The notes below the pieces were generated by a model that was given only the letters and a program-made list of their open reading frames with translations, did not search any database and had not been told where the DNA came from. Of a DNA stretch of 64,000 nucleotides, positions 24,423-33,705 are shown piece by piece; within the stretch, counting starts at the first letter, position 1; every line of letters begins with the position of its first letter. The stretch spans positions 25,687-89,686 of the forward strand of contig JAKPPT010000132.1 in the NCBI GenBank assembly GCA_029547205.1. The letters run 5' to 3'. A program made the position numbers and the translations under genes. Source of the DNA: Spirochaetota bacterium (lineage in GTDB: Bacteria; Spirochaetota; Spirochaetia; Treponematales; UBA12059).

Positions 24423-26215
24423 TTGTGTGGTTCCAGAACTGCACGGATTCGCCTGACCCCTGCACTCGAACTCTGTTCCTTTTGAATGACAAAGTGTCCA
24501 AGAACACCGGTGCGTTCGACATGAGGACCGCCGCATACTTCCTTAGAAAAATCACCAATTGTGTATACTTTTACGACTGGATCATATTTTTCACCAAATA
24601 AGGCGATTGCTCCGGCTTTTTTTGCTTCTTCGAGCGGCATCATTTCCATAGTCACAGGAAGATCTCGCGCTATCTGCTCATTAACTATTTCCTCTACTCG
24701 TTTTATTTCTTCGGGAGTCATTGGAGCAGGATGTGAAAAGTCAAAGCGTAAACGCTCTGCAGTAATATTTGAACCTTTTTGAGCAACATGTTCCCCAAGA
24801 ACTATTCTCAGTGCCTTATGTAAGAGGTGTGTTGCGGTATGATACTTTGTTGTCATTTCAGAATGATCTGCCAATCCACCCTTAAACACATTTGCAGAAT
24901 TAGCACGGGAAAGTTCCTGATGTTTCTTGAAAGCCTCATCGAACTCTTCCTTGTTAACGGTAAGTCCATGTTCGCGTGCAAGCTCTTCTGTTATCTCAAT
25001 AGGAAAGCCAAACGTGTCATACAATCGAAATGCGAGACGTCCGGACATAACCTTTTGAGGATTTTTAAGGAGATTTGGAAGCAGCTTTTCAAACTCCGCT
25101 TCGCCCTTCTGAAGTGTTTCGAGAAAGCGTTCTTCTTCGCGCGGAAGCTCTTCAAGGATTTTCGCACGGTTCTGTGCAAGCTCATTATATGCATGTTCAA
25201 AGCGATTGATGACAACCTCAGCGATTGGAGCCAGAAAAGGCTTTGTGATACCGAGCTTCCTGCCATGGCGCACCGAACGTCGTATGAGACGCCGTAGTAC
25301 ATATGCTGCACCAACGTTACCCGGCAGCACACCTTTCTGATCACCAAGAATAAACACCGATGCTCTCGTGTGATCTGCTATGATGCGCACCGACATATCT
25401 TTTCCAGCATCAGTTCCGTAGGTATAGTGAGCGGCTTCACCTATCGCTCTTATAATATCCTGGAAGATTTCGGTTTCATAAACACTTTTTTTGCCCTGAA
25501 GAACAGTAATAGTACGCTCGAGTCCCATACCGGTATCTACATTTTGCGCAGGCAGTTTTTTGAGCGTTTGCGCATCGATACGGTTGTACTCCATGAACAC
25601 ATTGTTCCAGATTTCCATCCAATGCTCAGGGTCTGTCCCCTTGTTGGAACCAGGAGGAGGCAGCCCATCACCTACCCAATAAAAAATTTCGGTATCGGGT
25701 CCGCAAGGACCGGTAGGCCCAGCAGCCCACCAGTTATCGTCGGCACCAAGCCAGGCTATTCTATCTTCCGGCATACCCAGAGAACGCCACACACTGGCCG
25801 ATTCTTCATCGCGAGGAGCATTTTCATCTCCAGCAAACACGGTAACCGACAGTAAACGCGGATCGAGCGCAAGCCATTCTGGATCGGTGAGAAATTCCCA
25901 TGACCAGGCTATCGATTCTTTTTTAAAATAATCGCCTAACGACCAATTCCCCAGCATTTCAAAACAGGTGAGATGGCTGTTATCACCGACTGAATCAATA
26001 TCACCGGTACGAATACATTTTTGATAATCGACAAGACGCTTTCCTGCTGGATGTGGTTCTCCTAACAGATATGGAACAAGCGGGTGCATTCCGGCTGTTG
26101 TAAAAAGCACTGTGGGATCATTATCGGGAATTAATGATTTGCCTTCAATCACTGCATGGTTCTTTGTCTTAAAGAACTTTAAATATTTTGCTCGTAAAAT
26201 ATCACTCGTTATCAT
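24419..26215 (-). CDS. alaS: Alanyl-tRNA synthetase, short form lacking the C-terminal domain
   Basis: A 598-residue class II synthetase. Catalytic core: ILRAKYLKFFKTKNHAVI, FTTAGMHPLVPYLLGEPHP, RTGDIDSVGDNSHLTCFEM, and VRIIADHTRASVFILGDQKG. The editing/second-additional domain has both zinc motifs, HTATH (HxxxH) and CGGPH (CxxxH). The dimerising C-Ala domain found in about 875-residue AlaRS is absent, with the protein ending shortly after the Cys/His motif. From memory, other treponemes also have ~600-residue AlaRS. ATG 26215 is selected (no SD; promoter 7 nt upstream). Its 3' end overlaps aroC by 4 nt. Confidence 0.94.
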   Translation of the reverse strand: MITSDILRAKYLKFFKTKNHAVIEGKSLIPDNDPTVLFTTAGMHPLVPYLLGEPHPAGKRLVDYQKCIRTGDIDSVGDNSHLTCFEMLGNWSLGDYFKKESIAWSWEFLTDPEWLALDPRLLSVTVFAGDENAPRDEESASVWRSLGMPEDRIAWLGADDNWWAAGPTGPCGPDTEIFYWVGDGLPPPGSNKGTDPEHWMEIWNNVFMEYNRIDAQTLKKLPAQNVDTGMGLERTITVLQGKKSVYETEIFQDIIRAIGEAAHYTYGTDAGKDMSVRIIADHTRASVFILGDQKGVLPGNVGAAYVLRRLIRRSVRHGRKLGITKPFLAPIAEVVINRFEHAYNELAQNRAKILEELPREEERFLETLQKGEAEFEKLLPNLLKNPQKVMSGRLAFRLYDTFGFPIEITEELAREHGLTVNKEEFDEAFKKHQELSRANSANVFKGGLADHSEMTTKYHTATHLLHKALRIVLGEHVAQKGSNITAERLRFDFSHPAPMTPEEIKRVEEIVNEQIARDLPVTMEMMPLEEAKKAGAIALFGEKYDPVVKVYTIGDFSKEVCGGPHVERTGVLGHFVIQKEQSSSAGVRRIRAVLEPHN

Positions 26216-26222
26216 GCAAGCA

Positions 26223-26251
26223 ATAGTACAAAAGAGTGCATAGAGCGTCAA
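26223..26251 (-). promoter_or_regulatory. alaS promoter predicting a leaderless mRNA
   Basis: Minus strand TTGACG (26246-26251), 17 bp, TACTAT (26223-26228), then 7 nt to ATG 26215. The -35 is nearly consensus. There is no room for a 5' UTR or Shine-Dalgarno sequence. Confidence 0.65.
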
Positions 26252-26254
26252 TTA

Positions 26255-28405
26255 CTATCTTTTTCTGAGCACAATCAACGTAATATCATACGGCTGACGT
26301 TTTTGAGTAATAAAATTTCTATAATCCGCCATTATAGAAAGCATGATAGTTTCTGCGCTTTCTTTATCTGCTTTCTTAAGTGAATCTTTTAGCTTTTCTA
26401 TGCCAAATGTTTCATTTTTATTATTCTTGCTTGCAATGAGTCCTTCGGTACAGAGAACGAGAATATCACCACTCGTAATTGGCACCTCGAGCACTTTAAT
26501 TTCATGCTCAATTTGATTTCTTCCCATTGGGGGCAATTTAAACTCACTGGAATCCTCTGGAACTATTGTTCGAATCTCAGTATTACGCATCATAAGCAAA
26601 TCAGGCATTCCACCATTGACGTATTCAAACGCATCCGGTTTTATTCTAACCATATTGCATAGTACAAAGTTTTCTACCGACGAGAATTCTCGTACTAGGG
26701 CCTTATTAAAATTATAGACATACTGACTCATTGGTTTTGCTAGCGTTTCATTAAAGATTCTAAATCCAATGTGTCTCGTTAGAACGGTCAACAATCCGCT
26801 CGCTACACTCCTCCCGGATACTGACCCGATAATGAAACCCTTTAACTGTTTTTCTTTTTGATAAAAATCATAAAAATCTCCCGAAAGGCTCTGTGCAGGG
26901 AGATAACGCAAAGCAATATCCCAATCATCAAGCTCCGGTGCTTTTCCGATAAAGAAGCCTTTTTGAACACTTGAAGCCAGCCGCAAGTCACGCTCAGCTT
27001 CTTTCATTGCAATTTTAAGTTCTTCTGAAGATTCTTCAATTTTTTTATTGAGTCTCGTTAATTCTTCTGTTGTTTTTGCAAGCGCATGAGTACGTTCTTC
27101 AACAAGTTTATTCAGCCCTATTTTTAACTGTTCCATTTCGTTATAAATGCTGATAAACTTGCTAGCCAGCAATGATGCTGCCCCCAGAAGGAAAAAGGCA
27201 AAACCATACTTAGCCCAAAAAATCAACTCACCATTAATTGCACGAATAGTATCAAGAATTATTGTTATTAAAAATATAATAGTACCAGCCATTATTTTAC
27301 CGGTATCACTTTCCAGAAAAAACCACTTAAACGCACCAGCAAAACCGCCAATACCTTCCTCTGCCAGTTCATTAGCCAGTCGTAAAATATCTTTACCAAC
27401 CGTCTTGCCAACAACAAAAACAACATAATAAAAGCCTACTATGACAATAAGCACACGCCAAACTGCAATAAACGGTTCATCTCGCAAGAACAATCCCGCT
27501 ACTAGAAACGCAAGTGTACTATAAAAAATCACAAACCAGCGTTTACTGAGTTTGTTTTGCAGCAATAATTCAAAAAATCCAAAAAAGAATATGGGTACAC
27601 CGAGCATGCTAAAGTATTCTAATTTTGCGACGAGAACAGTATTTGTAAATACGTTAAATAGCAATGAAGTTCTCGTTAAAAGGTACACACTCAAAATAAT
27701 CGTAGCGGTTCCTAAAAAAAGATATCCTTTATCTTTAGGACGCAATATAAAAAGAACGATATTATACAAACCAAAAATCGCATAAATCGCTATCATTATT
27801 AAATCTAGAACATCAAGATTTTCCTTTGCCAGTTTTTGATACGAAGCAATTTTATATGGCCCACGAAGCGCAAAACCCGTTCTATTGTCTCCTGGATCAC
27901 CAATAATCTCTAAGGCAAGCATATTTGCCCCATCATTGAGCAATTTTCTATCGATAGCTAGTATGACATTCCGTTCTGCTCTCGTTATAAATGAATCGGT
28001 GCCTGCTTTAATAATTGCATTATGGATTAACGTTCCATTAAGGTATACAGCCCATGCCTGTCCAATAAATCGGAGATACAGTGCAGGATCAGCAAGTTCC
28101 AGTATATCCTGACGCGCTACAAATGGTATAAGAACAGTGTATGTTTCCGGTTTTGCAGGAAGAGGGTTCCATGACGATTTTGATGTTTTACCAGGAATGG
28201 GAATCTCACGAATCAGCATGGTTCGTTTACCACGAGGATATTCCACCTTGCACCAGGCTTCATCGGTTGGAGCAGGAACAACATTAATCCATGAGGTGTC
28301 AAACCCTTTTCGAAAATACCAGATATTTATAGTGAGGTCATGCTCCTGTGCAAAAACCATAACAAAACTAAATAGTACGATGCATACAGCTACAATCTTT
28401 TTCAC
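26255..28405 (-). CDS. 7TM receptor (7TMR-DISM-like) with SpoIIE/PP2C-like domain, degenerate metal site
   Basis: 716 residues from GTG 28405 (TTGGAG upstream). A signal peptide (KKIVAVCIVLFSFVMVFA) leads to a periplasmic beta-sandwich of about 180 residues (AWAVYLNGTLIHNAIIKAG, 7TMR-DISMED2-like). Seven hydrophobic helices occupy about 205-425, then a coiled coil (430-490) and a SpoIIE-type phosphatase fold (LRLASSVQKGFF, LSGDFYDFYQKEK, FEYVNGGMPDLLMMR, DILVLCTEGLIAS, PYDITLIVLRKR). The usual GDVSGKG is GSVSGRS and the usual TDG is TEG, so two metal-binding Asp positions are replaced while the first and last remain. It may be catalytically weak or a pseudophosphatase. Partner anti-sigma antagonist not in the window. 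Confidence 0.82.
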   Translation of the reverse strand: MKKIVAVCIVLFSFVMVFAQEHDLTINIWYFRKGFDTSWINVVPAPTDEAWCKVEYPRGKRTMLIREIPIPGKTSKSSWNPLPAKPETYTVLIPFVARQDILELADPALYLRFIGQAWAVYLNGTLIHNAIIKAGTDSFITRAERNVILAIDRKLLNDGANMLALEIIGDPGDNRTGFALRGPYKIASYQKLAKENLDVLDLIMIAIYAIFGLYNIVLFILRPKDKGYLFLGTATIILSVYLLTRTSLLFNVFTNTVLVAKLEYFSMLGVPIFFFGFFELLLQNKLSKRWFVIFYSTLAFLVAGLFLRDEPFIAVWRVLIVIVGFYYVVFVVGKTVGKDILRLANELAEEGIGGFAGAFKWFFLESDTGKIMAGTIIFLITIILDTIRAINGELIFWAKYGFAFFLLGAASLLASKFISIYNEMEQLKIGLNKLVEERTHALAKTTEELTRLNKKIEESSEELKIAMKEAERDLRLASSVQKGFFIGKAPELDDWDIALRYLPAQSLSGDFYDFYQKEKQLKGFIIGSVSGRSVASGLLTVLTRHIGFRIFNETLAKPMSQYVYNFNKALVREFSSVENFVLCNMVRIKPDAFEYVNGGMPDLLMMRNTEIRTIVPEDSSEFKLPPMGRNQIEHEIKVLEVPITSGDILVLCTEGLIASKNNKNETFGIEKLKDSLKKADKESAETIMLSIMADYRNFITQKRQPYDITLIVLRKR

Positions 28406-28504
28406 GTTATGCTCCAATTAGCTTTATTTAAGTCCAATTCCCTTTTATTTTTTTAATTATCGGTTATACTAATAATTGTATCATAATTTCCTGAAGGAGT
28501 GTAT

Positions 28505-30679
28505 ATGTTTGTTACCTGGCTCATGATGACAGGTATTTTTTTTGTTATTTCTGTGGTATCACAACTCCTTATTAAGAAATTTCGCTTTCGTTCCCTTTTA
28601 CTCATGGCAGTTGGAGCGCTTCTCTATGTTTCTGTACGACACATATTTAATTTTCATATTACCGCACTAGCTGCAAAAGAAGCTGCACTATTTAATCCGC
28701 TGCTTTTAGGTATTTGCTGCTTACTTCTTACCATTTCACCGTCTTACACGAGTTCAAAATATAAGCTTACTCACTTTGACAGCTGGTTGCCACTTTTAAT
28801 ATTTATAATTTTTTACACACTGTTCAATTTCCTGTCGCGAAATTTTATAGAAACACTTTACTGGCTACTTGGCGGTATTTTTATCTGGTACACAAGCAGA
28901 CGATATCGCACTGTCTGGTATGGAATCCTGCTTTCAAGTATCGCTCTGTTTTCATTATTATTGAAAGCAACCGTTATACTTCATGGAATGCTTACAGGAA
29001 TAATCACAATTGTGATTGCAGTGTTACTTTCCTATACGAGTAAGAAACATACAACCACTATGCTCTACAAACAGCTTGGCTGTGCAGGATTATGCTTTAT
29101 TGCTGCGAGTAAAATCATGCCGCTCGGTGGGGCATGGATTCTAAATTTTATTATAAATCCATTTGAAAAAGACGAACGCACTAAAAATCTTTTGACAACA
29201 ATTGAAGATATAGGTTTTTGTACATTAGGTTGGCTCATTGTCCCATTGGTATTTATCCCGGGTTTTTCCTCCATGCATGTCCTTGAATTATTGCTAAACA
29301 TGGTTGTTTTAGGCACAGCCTTTATAGCTATATACATAGTTCGCAAGCTTACCAACATGCCTGCTGCTTTGGCCGAATTTAAAACAATACTGCATACAGA
29401 CGCACTAACAACGTTGCTGGCAGGCTATCTTATTTTTGCTGGAAACCTGCCTGTGGTTTTATTTTTCGTTACCTTACTGTTATACATTGTAACGATCTGC
29501 TATAAAGAAAACGAAAGCACGTGTTCTTCAATAAAGCCTGTTGCAGTAATCAATGATATTGAGCAAACAGCATCAGTGATACAAACTATCAAACTTTTAG
29601 GAACTGTCTCTGAACCTATACCACTGGTAACTGAACATACCAATGCAGAAAATATTCTAGCCTACTCAATGGCTGAATTGATACGCTCAGGTTATTCCGT
29701 AATACCACAAACTATTGAACTTTCATCATTAGTTTTACAAGAATCCCCATCTTATTCTACAATACCGCTGCTTATTTCCTCTGATAAAGAGTTACTTAAA
29801 AAATTACCTTCGTTAATAAAAAAATATTACATACTCCTCCACTACAACCATTCTGCCATCAATACCACTATAACTAAAATAGCAATCCTTGGTAGTCTTG
29901 AGCGTGCTGGTAAAAATAGTTTTACCGTTTTTGCTCCGCTTATAAAAGCATTTGCCCAAAGCAGCAAAGCAGAAATTGTGAATATGTACGCACTTGGTAC
30001 ACTTGCTACAGGAGGATCAATCAAAAATCCTGATACCGATATAAAATATTCATATATATCACGAAACGATCTCTCAACATTACATGACAAACTTCCACAA
30101 CAGACTGCTGTAATTATTCTCTGTGATGACAATCCAGGATGGCCACCTGCAGATTATCGCGTTCCTGATATACTATCCGAGCATGCTCCATGCATATTAG
30201 CGTTTACTAAAAGTGAATCGCACACAAAAATAATCACACAATATCCGTACATAGTCGATGCGTGTATTAAAAACAATCGTGTTGTATCATTTGGAAGCGA
30301 CTCAGCAATCGCGGATGCAATTAAAGCATTGCTTTTAGAGATCTTTAAAAATTATCCTAAAGAGGCTGATCATATGGCTGCCATATTGTACCCGAAAGCA
30401 TTCCAGGAACCAATTATGCTCGATTCTGGCATTATGCTTTTACACGCACGAAACAAAAAATTGCAGGAGCCAGAGCTGGCAATAGCAATTAATAAAAAAG
30501 GATGGCAACATCTTGCACTTAAACAGCCCGTGCACTGTATTCTCATGCTCCTATCACCCGATGCAATCTCAGCGCAGGAACACCTCGACAACCTTGCTTC
30601 TCTGGTTCATGCAATACGTGACATGAACCTGATACAGAACATAGTGGCAAAAACAACTGATAAAACAATACAATTTTAA
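28505..30679 (+). CDS. Cation:proton antiporter-like membrane protein fused to USP-like and PTS EIIA-type-2 domains
   Basis: A 725-residue protein (ATG 28505, AAGGAG upstream). About 11 hydrophobic helices (residues 1-350) resemble monovalent cation:proton antiporters. Residues about 360-600 are two universal-stress-like segments (AVINDIEQTASVIQTIKLLG, then KIAILGSLERAGKNSFTVFA). Residues 615-725 look like a PTS EIIA-type-2 domain with H647 in GIMLLHAR as candidate phospho-histidine, followed by KKLQEPELAIAINKKGW. The membrane part is more diverged than the C-terminus. Inferred role: ion transport tuned by PTS phosphorylation or metabolic state. It is divergent from the 7TM protein gene. Confidence 0.72.
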   Translation: MFVTWLMMTGIFFVISVVSQLLIKKFRFRSLLLMAVGALLYVSVRHIFNFHITALAAKEAALFNPLLLGICCLLLTISPSYTSSKYKLTHFDSWLPLLIFIIFYTLFNFLSRNFIETLYWLLGGIFIWYTSRRYRTVWYGILLSSIALFSLLLKATVILHGMLTGIITIVIAVLLSYTSKKHTTTMLYKQLGCAGLCFIAASKIMPLGGAWILNFIINPFEKDERTKNLLTTIEDIGFCTLGWLIVPLVFIPGFSSMHVLELLLNMVVLGTAFIAIYIVRKLTNMPAALAEFKTILHTDALTTLLAGYLIFAGNLPVVLFFVTLLLYIVTICYKENESTCSSIKPVAVINDIEQTASVIQTIKLLGTVSEPIPLVTEHTNAENILAYSMAELIRSGYSVIPQTIELSSLVLQESPSYSTIPLLISSDKELLKKLPSLIKKYYILLHYNHSAINTTITKIAILGSLERAGKNSFTVFAPLIKAFAQSSKAEIVNMYALGTLATGGSIKNPDTDIKYSYISRNDLSTLHDKLPQQTAVIILCDDNPGWPPADYRVPDILSEHAPCILAFTKSESHTKIITQYPYIVDACIKNNRVVSFGSDSAIADAIKALLLEIFKNYPKEADHMAAILYPKAFQEPIMLDSGIMLLHARNKKLQEPELAIAINKKGWQHLALKQPVHCILMLLSPDAISAQEHLDNLASLVHAIRDMNLIQNIVAKTTDKTIQF

Positions 30680-30684
30680 TAAAG

Positions 30685-32343
30685 TTATATGGGAAACTTT
30701 ATTGTAATAATTGCGCCGGGTCCTGAACCATCATCTGTAGCATGTACATCGGAATTTTGTGTAATTGTAATTTCACCATGTAATTGAGTGATAAACTGTT
30801 CTACCATCTGGAGCCCAAAGCTTTTACAGGCTGCAATTGAAAAATTTTCTGGAAAACCCGCTCCATTATCAGCAATTACTATTTCATACACATTATCAGT
30901 GTATGTACCGGAAACGGTGAGTTTTCCTTTTTGCCTGTCTTTAAAAGCATGCTTAAAAACATTCGTGATAAGCTCATTAATAACAAGTCCTATAGAACTG
31001 GCAGTACGATAATTGATCGCAACATCATCAAGCTTACAGATAAAATCAAGCTCCATATTACTTTCTAAGAAACCATCCACGAGTGTTTCAATAATAGACG
31101 TAAAGTATTTTTTCCCATTAACCGATTGTGCTGTACCACTTTCATGCATGAGCGCATATAAATCGGCATATGCCTTTATCTGATTGTATATATGACTCAC
31201 AACAGGTTTACATTGAGAAGGCATTTCACGATTAGTATACTGCAGCGATACCAGTGCGCTAATAGTTAAGAGTGTATTTTTAATTCTGTGCAGCAGTTCA
31301 CGATAGAGCATTTCTTTTTCTTCTACAGCATGATTAAGTTCCTGAATAAGCGCTCTTGTCTCTGAAACATCCTGAAAAATAGTTACAAACTTACCAGGTT
31401 CCGGACTGAAAGCACTTACCCGATACCAACGTTTTAACACCGTGCTGTACTGCTCAAAGTGTACAGGTTTTCTAGTTGTAGCAACTTCACCATATCGTAT
31501 TATCCATTCTAGTTCGACTCCGGGTATGATTTCTGTGACTCGCTTCCCGACTATAGAATCGGTACGCAACCCGGTCATAGTTTCAAATGCTGGATTAGCT
31601 TCAAGAAAAATATAATCTACTGGCTTTCCTTCACTGGTAAATACCATTTCATGGTAAGCATAAGCTTCTTGCATACTCATGAGAAGATTTTTATATTTTT
31701 GCTCTTGCTTTGCAAAATCGCTTGATAATTTTTTATAGGTGATAAAATTATACCCTATTATTACTATTAAAACTACACAAATCACAAGAATACCAATAAT
31801 AATCTTTTCTCGCACCTTGAGAACATTATATAATGCGACACGCTCTGCAAGCTCACCGGTAAGCCGTGTAGCGTAGCGTTCAAACTCACTATATGTCTGT
31901 TGGTTTAACTCTTTTTCTTTGATTATTGAAAGCAAGAATTTGCGTCCTTGAGGATTTGTTATTGGACTTGAAAAAACTTCCATAATGTGAACAGAACCGT
32001 CAGCAAACCGATGCGGGAAATTAAAGTAGTTGCGTTTTCTTTCTGTAGCTCGCTGCATTTCTGCTTTGAGTTCATTGTCTGAAAGTATATTAATCTGATT
32101 TATATTCATAGCCACTAAAATTGGATACGGGTAGCCATACATGTTTACAGCACTATCATTGGCATCTAAAATTGCCCCTGATTCAGGATTAATAAGGAGC
32201 ATCGGTACAGCATGATGCCTGAGCATATCAAATAATGGGTATAGCGATTGTGTTCCAGGAATTCCCTGCGTAAGAGCTAGCTCTCCCACCAGGCTTATGA
32301 AAAATACGCAAATGAAAATCTTCAGAAACTTATTATGTTTCAT
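30685..32343 (-). CDS. PAS-containing sensor histidine kinase, HisKA_2 type
   Basis: A 552-residue membrane kinase. Signal/TM at the N-terminus (FLKIFICVFFISLVGELALT), PAS 1 at about 35-145 (LFDMLRHHAVPMLLINPESG), TM at about 180-203 (IIIGILVICVVLIVIIGYNF), PAS 2 at about 215-335 (EAYAYHEMVFTSEGKPVDYI, LEANPAFETMTGL), then HisKA_2 with phospho-His in LLHRIKNTLLTISALVSLQ and HATPase (SIGLVINELITNVFKHAF, DNGAGFPENF). PAS 1 appears extracytoplasmic. It converges with the antiporter-EIIA gene and is divergent from pepT. No receiver nearby. It lacks a Shine-Dalgarno sequence. Confidence 0.88.
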   Translation of the reverse strand: MKHNKFLKIFICVFFISLVGELALTQGIPGTQSLYPLFDMLRHHAVPMLLINPESGAILDANDSAVNMYGYPYPILVAMNINQINILSDNELKAEMQRATERKRNYFNFPHRFADGSVHIMEVFSSPITNPQGRKFLLSIIKEKELNQQTYSEFERYATRLTGELAERVALYNVLKVREKIIIGILVICVVLIVIIGYNFITYKKLSSDFAKQEQKYKNLLMSMQEAYAYHEMVFTSEGKPVDYIFLEANPAFETMTGLRTDSIVGKRVTEIIPGVELEWIIRYGEVATTRKPVHFEQYSTVLKRWYRVSAFSPEPGKFVTIFQDVSETRALIQELNHAVEEKEMLYRELLHRIKNTLLTISALVSLQYTNREMPSQCKPVVSHIYNQIKAYADLYALMHESGTAQSVNGKKYFTSIIETLVDGFLESNMELDFICKLDDVAINYRTASSIGLVINELITNVFKHAFKDRQKGKLTVSGTYTDNVYEIVIADNGAGFPENFSIAACKSFGLQMVEQFITQLHGEITITQNSDVHATDDGSGPGAIITIKFPI

Positions 32344-32350
32344 ACAATCT

Positions 32351-32379
32351 ACTATATTAATATCGGTCTTAATCCTGAA
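32351..32379 (-). promoter_or_regulatory. Kinase promoter, probably leaderless
   Basis: TATAGT (32351-32356, minus strand) ends 7 nt before ATG 32343. The -35 position 17 bp further holds TTCAGG (32374-32379), which is weak. Divergent from the pepT promoter below. Confidence 0.4.
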
Positions 32380-32395
32380 CTATGCAAGTACTTGC

Positions 32396-32424
32396 TTGCA
32401 TAGTTTTACGATTTCTGCAATACT
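32396..32424 (+). promoter_or_regulatory. pepT promoter predicting a leaderless mRNA
   Basis: TTGCAT (32396-32401), 17 bp, AATACT (32419-32424), 6 nt, ATG 32431. No Shine-Dalgarno sequence is present. Confidence 0.55.
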
Positions 32425-32430
32425 CTTGTC

Positions 32431-33687
32431 ATGAAACCATTGCAAACCATACTTACAGCATCCCATGCACAGGATGTTACAGAAAGACTTATCCGATATG
32501 CTCGGATTGAAACAACAAGCTCCCGTAATAATGAAGCAATTCCCTCAAGTGAATCACAGTGGACTCTTGCAAAACTTCTCGTAGAAGAACTCAAAGCGCT
32601 CGGCGTTACCGATGTCACACTCGATGAACATTGTTTTGTAATTGCAAAAATTCCTGCAAGTCCTGGTTATGAAAACAAGCCAGCAATTGGGTTTATGGCA
32701 CATGTTGATACCGTTGCTGATGTATCAGGAACTAATGTCAATCCACGGATCATTACGGATTACGATGGTAGTGCTATCAAGCTCAATGAAAGGCTTGTAC
32801 TGGATCCTGCAGAATTTCCTGAATTGTTAAATTATAAACATGACTCACTTATCGTAACCGATGGAAATACCTTGCTCGGTGCTGATGACAAGGCTGGTGT
32901 GGCAGCAATTATGAGTGCGGTAAAACTGCTTATGGAACAAAAAGACGTTCCTCATGGTCCTCTGTATGCTATTTTTACACCTGACGAAGAAACTGGGAGA
33001 GGCATGAATGCATTCCCAATCGATAAAGTTTCCATGCAAGCATGTTATACCTTTGATGGTGGACCTGCAGGCGAAATAGAAGCAGAATGCTTTAATGCGT
33101 ATGGAGTAAAAGTTACCTTTACCGGGAAACCCTCACATCCCGGCTATGCACGAGGCGTTATGGCCAATGCAGCCAGCATGGCAGCTCATTTTGCCTCTTT
33201 GCTACCCCGATCAGAAAGCCCTGAAGCAACCGATGGATGGTTTGGATATTACTACATACTCGAAATTCACGGTGAACTTGAACATGCAGAACTCCAGATT
33301 TTGCTCCGCGACTTCTCTGATGATGGTATGCAAAAGCGAATAAAAACATTGGAACATATAGCCCATGTTATTGAAGATCAATACCCTGGCGGAAAGGTTC
33401 ATATCGAAACAAAAGAGCAGTACCGCAACATGAAACACAAACTGCTCGAAGCGCCTAAAGCACTCGAATACCTCGAACAAGCAATGCGCAATGCCGGTTT
33501 AGAACCACATTACAAACCTATACGAGGTGGTACAGATGGTGCACGGCTAACACAAATGGGCATACCTACACCCAATATTTTTGCTGGCATGCATAATTTT
33601 CACAGCCAGCTTGAATGGGCAAGCGTTGCTGAGATGACACTCGCCGTTGATGTGATACTGGAACTTGCTAAACTGTGGGCTCAATGA
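32431..33687 (+). CDS. pepT: Peptidase T (tripeptide aminopeptidase)
   Basis: A 418-residue M20 di-zinc peptidase. Zinc and catalytic motifs in order: MAHVDTVADVSG, GADDKAGVAAIM, FTPDEETGRGMN, YTFDGGPAGEIEAECFNAYG, and RGGTDGARLTQMGIPTPNIF with GMHNFHSQLEW at the end. Length is close to E. coli PepT (408). It releases N-terminal residues from tripeptides in the cytoplasm. The context fits peptide/amino-acid fermentation. The start has no ribosome-binding site, consistent with the adjacent promoter. Confidence 0.95.
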   Translation: MKPLQTILTASHAQDVTERLIRYARIETTSSRNNEAIPSSESQWTLAKLLVEELKALGVTDVTLDEHCFVIAKIPASPGYENKPAIGFMAHVDTVADVSGTNVNPRIITDYDGSAIKLNERLVLDPAEFPELLNYKHDSLIVTDGNTLLGADDKAGVAAIMSAVKLLMEQKDVPHGPLYAIFTPDEETGRGMNAFPIDKVSMQACYTFDGGPAGEIEAECFNAYGVKVTFTGKPSHPGYARGVMANAASMAAHFASLLPRSESPEATDGWFGYYYILEIHGELEHAELQILLRDFSDDGMQKRIKTLEHIAHVIEDQYPGGKVHIETKEQYRNMKHKLLEAPKALEYLEQAMRNAGLEPHYKPIRGGTDGARLTQMGIPTPNIFAGMHNFHSQLEWASVAEMTLAVDVILELAKLWAQ

Positions 33688-33705
33688 ATGTTAGTTTTAG
33701 AAGAA

